A stretch of DNA of 64,000 nucleotides, from contig CM056879.1 in NCBI GenBank assembly GCA_029876055.1, positions 868,001-932,000 on the forward strand, written 5' to 3'. This DNA comes from Madurella fahalii (lineage: Eukaryota; Ascomycota; Sordariomycetes; Sordariales). Under the pieces are notes generated by a model. That model searched no databases. It saw nothing but the letters and a program-made list of their open reading frames with translations, and was not told the origin of the DNA. The position numbers and the translations under genes are program-made. Below, one piece after another: positions 46,981-57,553 of this stretch (position 1 is the stretch's first letter; each line of letters starts with the position of its first letter).

Positions 46981-48036
46981 CTGGATATTGAGTCGACAGC
47001 AGCGTCGAAGCGTGATGTGGCCGGAGTAGGAAGGGCGTAGAGACGTTTGGTGAACCGTGGTTGCGAAATGGGAGTGCCTGGGGGATCCTGTCGCCTGCGT
47101 GGAGAGCCTCGTGGAGAGCCCCCACAGTTGCCTTGCGCCTCCGAGTGGCTTGCCCTGCACGACCGAAAGTACTGTACATAAAGCCCCTGAGCCGGGCAGC
47201 GCCCAGGCTCGATGCTGGTTGCTACTGGCGGCCTCCTCAGCCCAAGCTGCATTTTTCGAGATCAGAGGTTTGATTCGTCTTGTCACGTGCTCGTATCACA
47301 AAAGGTTGACCGAATCCAGCCATGGTTTGGTAATACTCTCTGAAAGGACACTGGAAATATGTAAATTATAGACTTCGAAGGTAAAAAGCTGAGGGCAACT
47401 TCATCTACAGACGCGAAAAGGCGATATCTTTGTCTACTTTGCGTATATCAAATCGTTGTTTGACAGGAACGACCTCGGACCCTCTCTATCTCCGAATCCC
47501 CAGGGGGAAGAGGAGCGCTTTTTTACGTAGTGTCCTCGTTCGTTCCTCTCTGTTCGGTAAGGCGGGTAAGCGGAAAGCCCAGCTGGCCCTAACTATAGGT
47601 TTACATATAGAAATATAAGGTAGTTAAGACAATTGAATAATTGTATATTAGTATAATTAGATGATTACAAGGGTGATTACAATACTTGGGTTATACCCAC
47701 CCAAAATGTTTTGGGCCTGTGGGTTGTGGGTTTTACCCATACCTACCCACAAACATTTGGGTGCCCATGCGTATTTCCCTGCCTTAATTCCTGTAGCCGC
47801 AAGGCACGCATCTATAAGGCTGTTGGAGTGCACACTTTGACCTCAGATGGAGCTTAAGGATCCCGTGCCCGACCCTCCTATGGTGAGTACGGAGGCAACG
47901 CGACTAGTCTCGTACTCATTGACGTCGCGGAAACCTAGGAGTAAGCGGAGGCAATCAAGCAATAAGAGCAATCACGTTTCTTGGAGATTACGAGGACTTG
48001 GGAACGGAGAGCCTTGGGGGCCAACTGGGGAATGGA
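46981..48036. other. Intergenic, AT-rich with inverted repeats
   Basis: The 5' flank of the ankyrin gene, then a distinctly AT-rich patch at about 47600-47690 and a repeat-rich segment at 47685-47770 (listed separately). No gene is supported. The ORF continuing upstream of the ankyrin ATG (to 47286) is probably leader sequence. Confidence 0.45.
47685..47770. repeat. Inverted-repeat cluster, possible mobile-element relic
   Basis: CACCCAAAATGTTTT (about 47698) is mirrored by CAAACATTTGGGTG (about 47750), and TGTGGGTTGTGGGTT by ACCCATACCTACCCACA, so the segment can fold into nested imperfect hairpins. A smaller GGGTTATACCC hairpin lies at the left. It borders AT-rich DNA. This could be a MITE-like or terminal-repeat fragment; no coding part is present. 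Confidence 0.5.
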
Positions 48037-48045
48037 TATAAAAAG
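48037..48045 (+). promoter_or_regulatory. TATA box of the small secreted-protein gene
   Basis: TATAAAAAG lies 110 bases upstream of the ATG at 48147, a normal distance for a fungal TATA promoter with a short leader. Pyrimidine-rich DNA (CTTCTCCTGTTGC) follows it. Confidence 0.6.
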
Positions 48046-48146
48046 AGTAGATACTGCCCAGACCTCTTCTCCTGTTGCTTCTCCATTCTTTTTACTAGCT
48101 CCTGCGGCCTAGCATTTAGAAGTCTCATCACTCACATCATCAAAAA

Positions 48147-48661
48147 ATGTATCTCCAAACCCTGCTCGCAGATCTGCCTCACCATAGCCACTGTCGTAAA
48201 TCCTCGTATCTCGAGTTACGTGACGAGTGCCTGACACCTCATCCCGGGTCTCTGCCGCACCCAAGAAGCGTCAGCTGGATTACACCCTTCGGGTGATGGA
48301 GAGAGCCTGCCCGTCCAGCTGCGGCTTCAACACCTGCTGTACCCCTGGCAGCGAAACCAACCTTGACCTCGGCCCCGGATCTAACTGCGAGCACGGCAGC
48401 GTGTCGTGGGCCGGCAGCTGCGTGCAAAACTATGAGAATTCGCAAGGCACCCAGGATATTGCCAAGTGCGATGGATACGAAATGACCTGGACGGACCGCG
48501 ATACCGTGGGCCGCATGTTAATCATGATCACACAGAAGAGCAGGAGTGATTATATCCCGTTTGCTGTGGGCAACTGTGGGGGTTCAACGCATCTGCCTGG
48601 TAATCAGTGTGACATTTTTGGGCCAGATGCGAGACCGCCGTTTTCCAATCTAAGACCGTAG
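48147..48661 (+). CDS. Small secreted cysteine-rich protein (signal peptide apparently frameshifted)
   Basis: The mature part, from 48266 to TAG 48659-48661, reads KRQLDYTLRVMERACPSSC, then GFNTCC, NCEHGSVSWAGSC, KCDGYEMTW, and ends FSNLRP. It has about nine cysteines, and a KR dibasic site at its start suits Kex2 processing. A 70-nt intron (48196-48265; donor GTAAAT, branch CTGAC at 48231-48235, acceptor CCAAG) precedes it. Exon 1 from the ATG at 48147 starts MYLQTLLA and is 49 nt; a length of 48 would continue ICLTIATVV into KR, a proper signal peptide. One base therefore seems inserted in exon 1, so the gene is either broken or miscalled by one base. Family unknown; secretion is inferred. 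Confidence 0.6.
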
Positions 48662-49558
48662 TAACGAGGGTTTTACATATGGATGAGGAAGATATGCGAA
48701 GGCTGGGCTGGGTGGTATTTTTTCGCCTGGGGGTTGCCGAGTATGCGTACAATCTTGATAGCTAGATCATATTAATCAACTCGATCTACGTTTCCGTGGC
48801 GTGAACACAGAGCTCGGTCACTCGGGTATAATATGTCGTCTAGAGGTCCGTTACTTTCCACCCCAGATATCCTGCCCCTAGGCGTCTATTCCGACTACAT
48901 AATCACAGACATTTCGTCTGCACACTTCATTTAATTTGGCAGAGAAACCCTAGCCGACGTATACCCAATAAGCATGTTGCTTCGATACCCGTGGTCTTAA
49001 TGGCATTGCCCATTCGCCTCTGGCAAGCTATCCAGACTCTGCACCAGCTTCCACTCCTAGCTACAAGGTGGTGTCCACCGCATGTCCGTGTTGTACAATA
49101 TGGACGGTAGAGAAATATACTTCCTGGTATTTATTCAGTATAATTACCATTTATATAACTACTCCCCAGTCCCCCGCACTAAGATTCAGGTATCAGCGTC
49201 CATGTCATCGGTGTCAGAGTTTGGTTGCCACGAATGAGATACAGGAATTCTTCCAACTTAGATGCACCGAAACACTACGAACAGAAGTTCTTCGCGGCCA
49301 GCAGGCGAGCCACAAATCCGAGAGTTTCTGATTCCAGTTTATTTTGAACTCCAACTTAGAGTAGGTGGAAGACCTCTAAATGCTTCATTGGGACGGTGAG
49401 GAACATGGTAGCCTTTCTACACATGCATGAGGGAAGATCCGAAACCGTCATCAACATACTGAAACTCTCCCATTGCAAAATCGAAACGAGGAGCGCAAAA
49501 TAGCCGCAGAGATGCCCATCCAGACTCCAAGAAACCCCTCAACGCCCGCCAGCCATGC
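48662..49558. other. Intergenic, no gene seen
   Basis: Lies between the 3' ends of the secreted-protein gene and the poly-Ala protein gene. Only short ORFs without signature. Confidence 0.45.
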
Positions 49559-50129
49559 TTAGAAATCAACATACTTTTCACTCGCCCTCGACATGCTCGA
49601 CCATCTCCTCCTAACCCCACTCTCCCCAAGCTCCTTCTCCTCCGCCGCCTTCCACGGTTTGCTATACCGGTTGTAGTACCCCCAACCCTGGTCATTCGCC
49701 TTGGTCTCAGTGCCGCGCAGGATCAGCCTGTACTCGGTGATGGGCATCGCGGGCGCCTTTTTCTGGCTCGCCGCCGCCCGTCTCCTCATCCGCCTCTCCT
49801 TCGCGTTCCGCCACGCCACGCCCACCCGCCGGCGGATGCCACCGAACCCCAGCCCGGGAGAGCGATGCGGACCGTTCTCGAACCGCCTCCCCCGAGTCCC
49901 GCCGGCCGGCCCCGCCGCGACACCACCGGTAGGCGCGTCGGTCATCTCGCCCCCGGGGACCGCCGCCAGAACCACGACCCGCCACTCGCGCCGCCGGAAC
50001 GGGCTGCTGCTGCTCTGCACCCGGTCGCTGAGCAGCTCGTAGATCTCGTCCTGGACCTTCCAGTCCAGGCCGCGCAGCCGCCGCTCCAGGTCGGCGGCGT
50101 ACACGAGCGCGGCCGCGTCATCGTCGTTC

Positions 50130-50171
<42 letters not shown>

Positions 50172-50906
50172 GTAGCGGTAGCGGCCCCTTTGCTGGCGCT
50201 ACGGGTCGCCACCGTCGCGGCTTGCTGGTGGCAGGCGACGGTCGACGCCAGCTCGGCCTGGCTGAAGTGCGGGTTGGGCACGACCGACACGACGTAGCCC
50301 TCCTCGCGGTCGGTGCGGCGGCACCAGGTGACGCCGAGGACCTGGAACCATGACGAGGTGCGCTGCGTGGGCAGGTGGTAGGTGATGGTCCAGGATTCGA
50401 GGATCGTTTTGGTCGAGGGCGGTAGTTGTCTGCGTTTGGAACAGGTCAGTCTCGTGGTTCGGGGATTGTGAGAGCGGCGGGAGAGAGCACACGTACAAGG
50501 GCTTGGGCTGGCCGCCAAAGCTTAGGTTGATGCTACGGGAGGGAGATGGGATCAGGGCGTTGTAGGTGTGGCTGCTGCTGCTGGTACTGCTGTTGGAGGG
50601 GAAGCGGCGGGCTGGAATTCGGCGTTGGAGCTGGGTGGAAGTGCTGCCGGTGCGGCGGACTGAGGAGGAGTCTTCATCGTGTATGGTGCTGTCCTCGCAG
50701 CCTGTTGAACTGAGGACATCGTCAATATCGATGGGGAGGAGAGGTGATTTCTCGTCGAGGTCGAGGGGGTCGACATCGGGGATGCACGGGAGGCTTGGGG
50801 GTCGGCTGTCTGATCGCCCCATATTTTCCGGATTCGCGTGTATATGTGGTCCGCTGAAAGTCGGTTCCCAATTCGGCGATGGAAAGAGTGTCGAGGAAGA
50901 CCTCAT
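49559..50906 (-). CDS. Hypothetical protein with poly-Ala tract, 426 residues
   Basis: Two exons, 50906-50497 and 50429-49559, with a 67-nt intron (donor GTACGT, branch CTGAC, acceptor CGCAG) that joins KPL to QLPPST. The N-terminal part is Ser/Pro-rich (SPNWEPTFSG, DEKSPLLPIDIDD). After the splice comes an ordered-looking stretch, ILESWTITYHLPTQRTSSWFQV and WCRRTDREEGYVVSVVPNPHF, then an Ala run encoded by a 13-unit trinucleotide repeat (50131-50169), VYAADLERRLRGLDWKVQDEIYELL, a basic region and a C-terminus with GWGYYNRYSKPWKAAEEKE. I recognise no family. The start was chosen at the first in-frame ATG; the upstream open frame begins with GTG. Confidence 0.72.
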
Positions 50907-51726
50907 CGGAGGCACTGGGTCAACTTGGCATTGGTGTCGATGACATCGTTGGGGTTGGCGCCACCGTTGGCTGTCCAGGCCTGCAGGCCTGCGCGCGGCG
51001 ACATTCTTAAATATCTCCAGACATCCTCCCGCACTTTTGTGCACGGCGCAGTTCGCACTTGTCAGCGGTTAAAGTTGGTGGCAGGGTGGTGGTGAGACAT
51101 CCCAGCGGAGGCCGGCGGCGCGGTTTAGGGGCGACATTGCTAATTATGGGTGTTTTATCGGATCTCGGTGCTTAGTCAATAGTGAGAGGAGTGCTGCCTT
51201 GGGAATTGAGGGTTGCGACGTTTGGTTTCAAGTTGTTCCTTGGAACTCCTTCTTGCATGCGATGGAATCCTGCTGCGCCGCCAACTTTGCTAATCGAGCG
51301 GAGGTCGATCTACACGGCGCAGCACGCGCTGTGGATACGCGCTGTATTATTTGAATAAGAGCACGCACTGCAAGAAGTTACACATGGTGAGATTATTTGC
51401 TAGAGGTTCGGTGTTGAGCGGACACGATGTTTCGTGTTGATGATTTACACCAGGAGTACAGGACAGTGCTAATAACCTGCGTTGTCTTGACTACGGTAGG
51501 GAAGGCTCTTCGAGTTATACGATCTTGTATTTGTACGAGAGCACTTTTGCTCTGTTCTGTTTTACCACGTTTGGCTCTTGGTTGGTATAATTGAGGGGGG
51601 GGGAAGAAGATAGGAAGAAAGAAAAACAACATGCACGTTGGTATCTTACATTGCAATCTTGCTGTAATTAGCAATTATAATAACAAAGCAGCAAACATTT
51701 TCCCAGGCCCATCATCGTCCATCACC
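50907..51726. other. Intergenic, no gene seen
   Basis: The 5' flank of the poly-Ala protein gene and the 3' flank of the NmrA-like gene. No supported ORF, RNA or repeat beyond a short G run at about 51594-51603. Confidence 0.45.
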
Positions 51727-52641
51727 TTAAACCTTCCATTTGCTATCTTCTTTGAGCCATGTCTCAAAGTCCTGCATGGGAGCATCCTTTCTCCTCTCTT
51801 CGATATCGACGCCATAGCCTTCCTTCTCGAACCAGGCAAACATGGCGCCGAGCTCTTTGACACCCCACAGCATCAACTTGCCGGCAATCGTCCAGGATTG
51901 GGGCATCTTTTTGCCCGTGACCTTTTTGAACTTGGCCTTGGCCTCGTTGAGCGTGAGTGCATCGCCTGCGAGCCCAACCACTCTGCCCGCCCACTTCGCG
52001 GGATCGGCGAAAGCCTTGGCGGCGAAGATGCCGATGTCTCTGACGCTCACCAGTTGGAGCTTAGTCTCCGGCTTCAGCGCAGCCGCCCACGCGGCCGTCA
52101 TCATAGAGCACATCGTCCCTGGGTTGAAGTTGTCGAGGAAGGCCGCGGGGCGCAGAATGGTCCACGTGAACCTGCCGGCTTCCTTCTCGGCCTTGTCACG
52201 CAGGTGTAGCTCGATGTTGTGCTTTTCGAGGAAGTGCTTGATATTGGTGGGATTGTGCCAACTTTTCTCGTCGCCGCCGCGGTCGACCGACGTAAATACA
52301 ATGTGCTTGACCCCATGCTCGACGGCGGCGTCGATCAGTGGGATGGCCTGCTGCTCTTCATTGACTTTGCCACCGGGCGTGGTGACGATGAATAGGCCAT
52401 CGATGGACCCCTTCGCTTTAGAGTCGAAGACTGGCTTGGGATTGCTGCTGTCGCCCTCGACTAGTTCAATAACGCCCTTGTGGGACTCGGCAAGTGCTTT
52501 GGCTCTCTCCGATTGCGCGTTGCGGGTCAGCGCCAGGATATGGAGAGGTGGTTCGCTTTTGGGAAGGTCGAGGAGGGCCCTGACGACGGCACCGCCCTGT
52601 TGGCCAGTTGCGCCGACAACGAGAATATTTTGCAAAGCCAT
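51727..52641 (-). CDS. NmrA-like family NAD(P)-binding protein
   Basis: A single exon of 304 residues from the ATG at 52641 (the open frame begins three codons earlier with TTG). The N-terminus MALQNILVVGATGQQGG has the G-x-x-G-x-x-G dinucleotide motif at 10-16. It is followed by LALTRNAQSERA, VEGDSSNP, VKHIVFTSVDRGG and WTILRPAAFLDNF, the usual order of NmrA/HSCARG atypical SDRs. Such proteins bind NAD(P) and serve as redox-sensing regulators or as reductases; Neurospora NMR and Aspergillus NmrA repress nitrogen-catabolic genes. Several paralogues exist in most moulds, so this is not called NmrA itself. The classical SDR Tyr-Lys pair is not evident, which suits a sensor role. It is divergent from the Vps60 gene. 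Confidence 0.9.
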   Translation of the reverse strand: MALQNILVVGATGQQGGAVVRALLDLPKSEPPLHILALTRNAQSERAKALAESHKGVIELVEGDSSNPKPVFDSKAKGSIDGLFIVTTPGGKVNEEQQAIPLIDAAVEHGVKHIVFTSVDRGGDEKSWHNPTNIKHFLEKHNIELHLRDKAEKEAGRFTWTILRPAAFLDNFNPGTMCSMMTAAWAAALKPETKLQLVSVRDIGIFAAKAFADPAKWAGRVVGLAGDALTLNEAKAKFKKVTGKKMPQSWTIAGKLMLWGVKELGAMFAWFEKEGYGVDIEERRKDAPMQDFETWLKEDSKWKV

Positions 52642-53312
52642 GGTGTACAATGTCTAATGCGTTTCAACTGCACCTCACCCTGGATAGCATGGGCAGCTTG
52701 GAATTTATGGGAACGAAGACGGGTGGTAAAGTCCGCCTGCTGGGCCATTCCGTGATTTACAAATGCAATCGCCGACGTCCAATGGTGCTGATTAATGGAC
52801 TCCATTGGTCAAGCAATGCGATTGCGTCAGAAACAAGACCGAAGAGCGAGGTCTGCGCCGCCTCGCACTTCTTCTTGTAAACGAGCACTTGATTGTTTGG
52901 TTTATTAGTCATGCGCCGAGAGCTGACATCACGCAAGTGTAAGGGCCGAGCACGGATGCAAGGGAAGAAAGATGTTGCCAGGCTTGGCGTGGCCCTTGAC
53001 AGTGTGATTGTCCAGTGTAATTACGGAGTACAAGTAACATTAAGTTATTGTGCATGAGATGGTTTCGCTAGCCCCAACCCCACCAGGACGCCGCCCAGCC
53101 TCGATGCCCCTCCTTAGCTGCCCACTGCAGCCTTACGAACCACAGTGCGTCGTCATCCGTTATCGCAACAGAGAACACCACCATCAGAATCGCCAGTATC
53201 TGAGCTATCCCCAGCATCGCTCTCGGTACCAACCAGACCAAACGTTTCAAAAGAAAAAAGAAAAAAAAAAAAAAAACAAAACGAAAGAAAAACAACAACA
53301 ATAACCGCCAAA
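52642..53312. other. Divergent promoter region with A-rich leader
   Basis: Shared 5' region of the NmrA-like gene (-) and the Vps60 gene (+). The last 60 or so bases (53249-53312) are very A-rich and would form the end of the Vps60 mRNA leader. Confidence 0.45.
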
Positions 53313-53963
53313 ATGAACCGCCTCTTCGGCTCCGCCGGCCCCAAACCGCCGAAAGCGACGCTCAACTCGGCCATCTCCAACCTCGACACGCGCATCTCGT
53401 CAATCGACGTCAAGCTCGCGTCCATCAACGCCGAGCTGTCGGGGTACCAGGCGAAGCTGGCCAAGATGCGCGACGGGCCGGGCAAGACGGCGCTCAAGCA
53501 GAAGGCGCTCAAGGTGCTGCAGCGGCGCAAGCAGTACGAGGCGCAGCGCGACCAGCTGCAGTCACAGGTGTGGAACATGGAGCAGGCGCAGACGATGCAG
53601 GACAACCTCAAGAACACCATGGTGACCATCGACGCGCTCAAGAGCACCAACAAGGCGCTCAAGAAGGAGTACGGCAAGGTCGACATCGACAAGATCGAGA
53701 GGCTGCAGGACGAGATGGCCGACCTGCTGGACGTGGGCAACGAGATCCAAGAGAGCCTGGCGAGGAGTTACGACGTGCCCGAGGACGTGGACGAGGCCGA
53801 GCTGGATGCCGAGCTGGAGGCGCTGGGCCAGGAGGTCGAGCTCGAGAGGGAGCTGGGGCTGCAGACCGAAGGCCAGCTGCCGAGTTTTATGCAGGACGAG
53901 GTGCCCGAGTTTATTGACGAGCCGCCGGCTCCGGCGGGGCAGGTGAAGGAAGCCGTTGGCTAG
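53313..53963 (+). CDS. VPS60: ESCRT-III-associated protein Vps60 (CHMP5 orthologue, Snf7 family)
   Basis: A single exon of 216 residues. It starts MNRLFGSAGPKPPKATLN, followed by SNLDTRISSIDVKLASINAEL, DGPGKTALKQKALKVLQRRKQYEAQ, NMEQAQTMQDNL and YGKVDIDKIERLQDEM. This is the helical Snf7 core with the order and length of Vps60/CHMP5, which acts late in multivesicular-body sorting through Vta1/Vps4. The N-terminal half is basic and the C-terminal half acidic (EDVDEAELDAELEALGQ), as expected for autoinhibited ESCRT-III proteins. The tail PSFMQDEVPEFIDEPP may be the Vta1/Vps4-interacting part. The ATG at 53313 was chosen over the longer open frame because the family starts MxRLFG. Confidence 0.93.
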   Translation: MNRLFGSAGPKPPKATLNSAISNLDTRISSIDVKLASINAELSGYQAKLAKMRDGPGKTALKQKALKVLQRRKQYEAQRDQLQSQVWNMEQAQTMQDNLKNTMVTIDALKSTNKALKKEYGKVDIDKIERLQDEMADLLDVGNEIQESLARSYDVPEDVDEAELDAELEALGQEVELERELGLQTEGQLPSFMQDEVPEFIDEPPAPAGQVKEAVG

Positions 53964-54361
53964 GAAGCTGCGACATGACTTACTTCTGGCATTATCTGGA
54001 GTTGGGGGATTTTGAAGCGTCGTCTACTTTGGCCATCATATCATTCCTTGCGCGGTCCGTAGCATCGCGGGAACAGCAAAGTCGTTTGTGCACCGTCTGG
54101 AATCTACTGCCCCGGGGCTATTAGCTGAACAGCTCGCGCAGTCTGCCACAGCCCATGCAGCATCTTAGGTATACAGGCCCCGACACCTGCGACAGATTAT
54201 ATACAGAGGTCCCCCATAATGTATCCTCAGTCGTGAGCGATCAGCCCGCAATCGTCGTTGCCTGTTGAATCCACTTGACTCTGCCGCAAGCCAGACCCAC
54301 GGCCGGAGACTATAGCCCAGCACAGCTCGAGCCTATTTTCACCGCAACAGCTCAAGGTAGA
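53964..54361. other. Intergenic between convergent 3' ends
   Basis: 3' flanks of the Vps60 and F-box/WD40 genes. No feature recognised. Confidence 0.45.
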
Positions 54362-57300
54362 TCACTCCACATGCTGAAAGAACCGGCTGGCCTCCTCCAG
54401 CTCCGGGTCGCCGTTGCAAAAGTCCCATCCCACAATAACGCTCCGCTGACTGCAGCAGATGATGCGGTGTGCGTCGTATTGCAGCTTAAACACCCGTGCG
54501 GGGTTAGCGGCATCGTGGATTTCCAGGGGCGCCTGGGCAATGTGCGGGTGATGCTCTTGGGCTAGGGCGGGAAGAGGAGCGGAAGGGACAGATCCAGGAG
54601 CGGGAGAGAGTACCTGATGCAAGATCGCCCCGTGCGGGACCTGGGCGTGCGCTTGGTGCGCCGCCGCCGCCGCCAGTTGCGCGGGCGTCAACTGGCCGGC
54701 CGACTGAGCCTGTGCGCTTGCCCTGGGGTTGCTAGTGCCCGTGGCGAGGGCTGGCTCGGCGGTCCTGTGCGACGGCCCTTGACCCGCGGCTGCCGGTGAT
54801 GAGGTCGGGTACGTCTCTTGGTTGCGCAGCGCCTCACGTCTCTGACGCGCTTGTTCAAACTGGGCCCTGATCAAGGCGGCTGAGTACGTCTGCCGCAGCT
54901 GGCTTCTCGTGACGGGGTTTTGCAGCCTCTCGATGGCCGACTCCACGAGCCCGCGGTGTGTGAGGATAGCGGGATGGGCTGCAATGGCACGCGAGAATGC
55001 CTGCAGACCGCCTTGTACGGCATTGTCGATGACCTGCACCATTGCCGGGAACATTGCTGGCGGGAGAACTGACGAGCTTGGCGGTTCCTCCTGGCTCAGT
55101 TGCATCGTGAGCGCGCTGAGGGGGGGCAATGTTGGACCGGTTGCCGAGCCGGAAGGGGCGCTGACGGTTTGCAAACGAGACGAGCCGGTTGCTGATGGTG
55201 TTGCCGCCAAGCGATCTGTCCCTGCTGCACCTACCCCCACGGCTGCTGACGGCGCGGCAGCTGGTTCGCGAGAAACAAGACCCTGCACTGAGGGATGCAA
55301 GGGGATGAGCGTCTGCGCTCGGCCTTGGCGCATAGCGGCGACGGCAGCCTCATCCTGCTTGAGGTGATGTTGGTCCTTCCAGATGCCCTCCTTGTCTCTC
55401 CGCCAAATGATGATGGTGGTATCGTAGCTGCCACTGACAATCCTGCCGTACTTGCCGCCTCCGCCGCCAGGTGGTAATTTCGCCCCGTACGCGTTAATGT
55501 CCTCTGGTCTCCTAGATCCGGCATTATTGCGACGGCGGGCCCTGGGACGCTCCGTCTCGTCTATCAAGCCGGATTCCACCGCCTTGAAGTATTCCTCGTC
55601 GACTTTCTTCGCCTCGGCGAGGTCATCCTCGACGCTGTAAGGTAGGTCCCCAAAGCCCGCCTGGACTGTGCGCACCAGGCTCGAGTGGGAGCGGAGATTT
55701 GCGACTTCCAGGCCGGTCTGACGATCAAAGACCTTGACTTCGTTATCGCTGCTGCCGCTGACAATCCGACGGCCATCGTACTGTACACATGCAATCCCCT
55801 TGGTATGCCCGACAATCGTGCGGGTGCACGCCTGTGTCGGCCAGTCCCAAACCTTGATGTTGCGGTCGCCGCTCGCCGAGACCACTTCTCGGTCATGAAT
55901 CTGCACGGCGTTGACCGCAGCACCGTGACCTTCCAAAGTTCCGATCATGGTCCATGGCGGCGTCTCCGGGAAGTCGTCTGGAGACATGGGAATGTTGTAG
56001 CCATAATCCTTGATATTCCGTGGTACGGGGTCCACTTCCGGGTACCCGAGATCACCATGTCGAAGCGGTCTCCGGTTGAAGACTTTGATCGTTTTGTCCT
56101 TGGAGCATGTCACCAAGATCCGCTTGTCGAACTTGACATTGAGCACCGATTCTCGGTGCGCATGCCTGAGAGTCTGGATCTCTTTCCCCGTCGAGAATTT
56201 CCAGATGATAACGTCCGAGTCCGAACTGCCCGACACTATCAGATCCTCGTCGGGATCGGAATCGAACTGCAAGCAAAGCACCGATCCCCGGTGCTTGGTT
56301 AAAGTCCTTAGACAACGCCGCGTCTTGAGATCCCACACTTTGAGCGTGCGATCTCGGCTGCCGCTGACTAGGTATTTCGAATTGTACTGGAGACTGTATA
56401 TGCATTCTCCGTGGCCTTCTTCGGGGTGGTCGGGGTGTGGTAGTTGGAAGTTGGTGTAGTTACCCCGCTCCCAGTTGGACTCGAGCCGCCGGCGCATGGT
56501 ATAGAGATACTTCCAGTTTATCTTGAATTTTCTCGAAGGTCCGTCCCAGACCCACAGGGTCGACTTGGCTAGGGGGGGTGGCGCCAGAACGGTCCGAAGG
56601 AACTCGTCTCTGCTGCGTACCGTGTTGGGCGGGCTGGGCGAGAGCGCTCTTCCCTTGCCTTTGTCTAATACTCGGTACCCGGATCCGGAGGCGGGGCTTT
56701 GCATGTCGAGGTCGCCCATCCGCTGCGAGATGCCCGTTCTCATGGAAGGCCTCCGTGGCCCGCCGAAAATGCTATTCTCTGTCCCTTCCATTTCCGCCGG
56801 TTCCTGCTTAACCGAACTCGAGGCGTCCAGCATCACCATGTCCATATCGGCATCAACCGTCGGCGATACTGCGATAGCGCGCTTTTTGTGGGCATGGCCA
56901 TCGTCTTGCGATAGACCCCGTCGCAGTACCCCATGGCTGGAAGACGAAGTCCTGTTGACGTCGCGCTCTGCGGCTTCAATCTCTTCACGTATTGCCTTCC
57001 ACCCTTCTAGATAATACAGCTGCTCCCACAGTTTCCGATCCAACGCGAGGTCGTACCATGCTCGACATGACCGGGCGACATTGATGAGCGAGAGGGGATC
57101 AAGGTAGCCCAGAATTTTGAGGCACACCTCGGGAGGCAAGTATCGGACAAAGTCGATGTAGAGACGGGGGTTCAGCTGTTCGACTATCTGTGATATCACA
57201 GTAGTGGGAAGGTCGTTGAGGAGGGCCATGGCAAGCTCTACTCAGAAAACAAATAAGTACTCCGAATGTGGAAAAAGGGGAGGCAAACCCCCGATGGCAT

Positions 57301-57553
57301 GTCTAATCCACGCGGAGGGGCCACCGTCTTTGGCCGGAGGAAAATGACGGGCAAACCTACCAGTCTTGCGGGATATCGAAAGATTGGAAATATGCTGGAC
57401 CAACCATGCCGGAAACTCATCGGCTGATCGAGCTGACCCTAACGCCGTGACGGTGTCCTCACGTGGCTTGAGGGAAAAAGACGTGGAGGCGGACAAGGCG
57501 GTCAGAGGATCTTCGGAATAACCTTCGTCAGGCTGCGGAGTGAAACCGGCCAT
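54362..57553 (-). CDS. F-box/WD40-repeat SCF substrate adaptor, FWD-1-like
   Basis: Exon 1 (57553-57361) starts MAGFTPQPDEGY and ends ISRKT; a 123-nt intron (donor GTAGGT, acceptor GAGTAG) joins it in frame to ELAMALLNDLP. Total 1,022 residues if the rest is one exon. The F-box lies at about 96-142 (YLPPEVCLKILGYLDPLSL...LWEQLYYL). WD repeats start near residue 340, with LVSGSRDRTLKVWDLK, IVSGSSDSDVIIWKF, VVSASGDRNIKVWDW, IVSGSSDNEVKVFD and IVSGSYDTTIIIW, and a last blade near the C-terminus (CCSQRSVIVGWDF) after a long Ala/Gln/Pro-rich insert. Such proteins bind Skp1 through the F-box and phosphorylated targets through the propeller. Length and layout resemble Neurospora FWD-1, which turns over the clock protein FRQ; orthology was not tested. 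An 81-nt in-frame stretch (54533-54613) with GT...AG ends may be a further intron. Confidence 0.9.

Noticed and set aside
50131..50169. CRISPR-like array
   Set aside because: It is a pure trinucleotide repeat inside a coding exon; there are no spacers, and the genome is eukaryotic.
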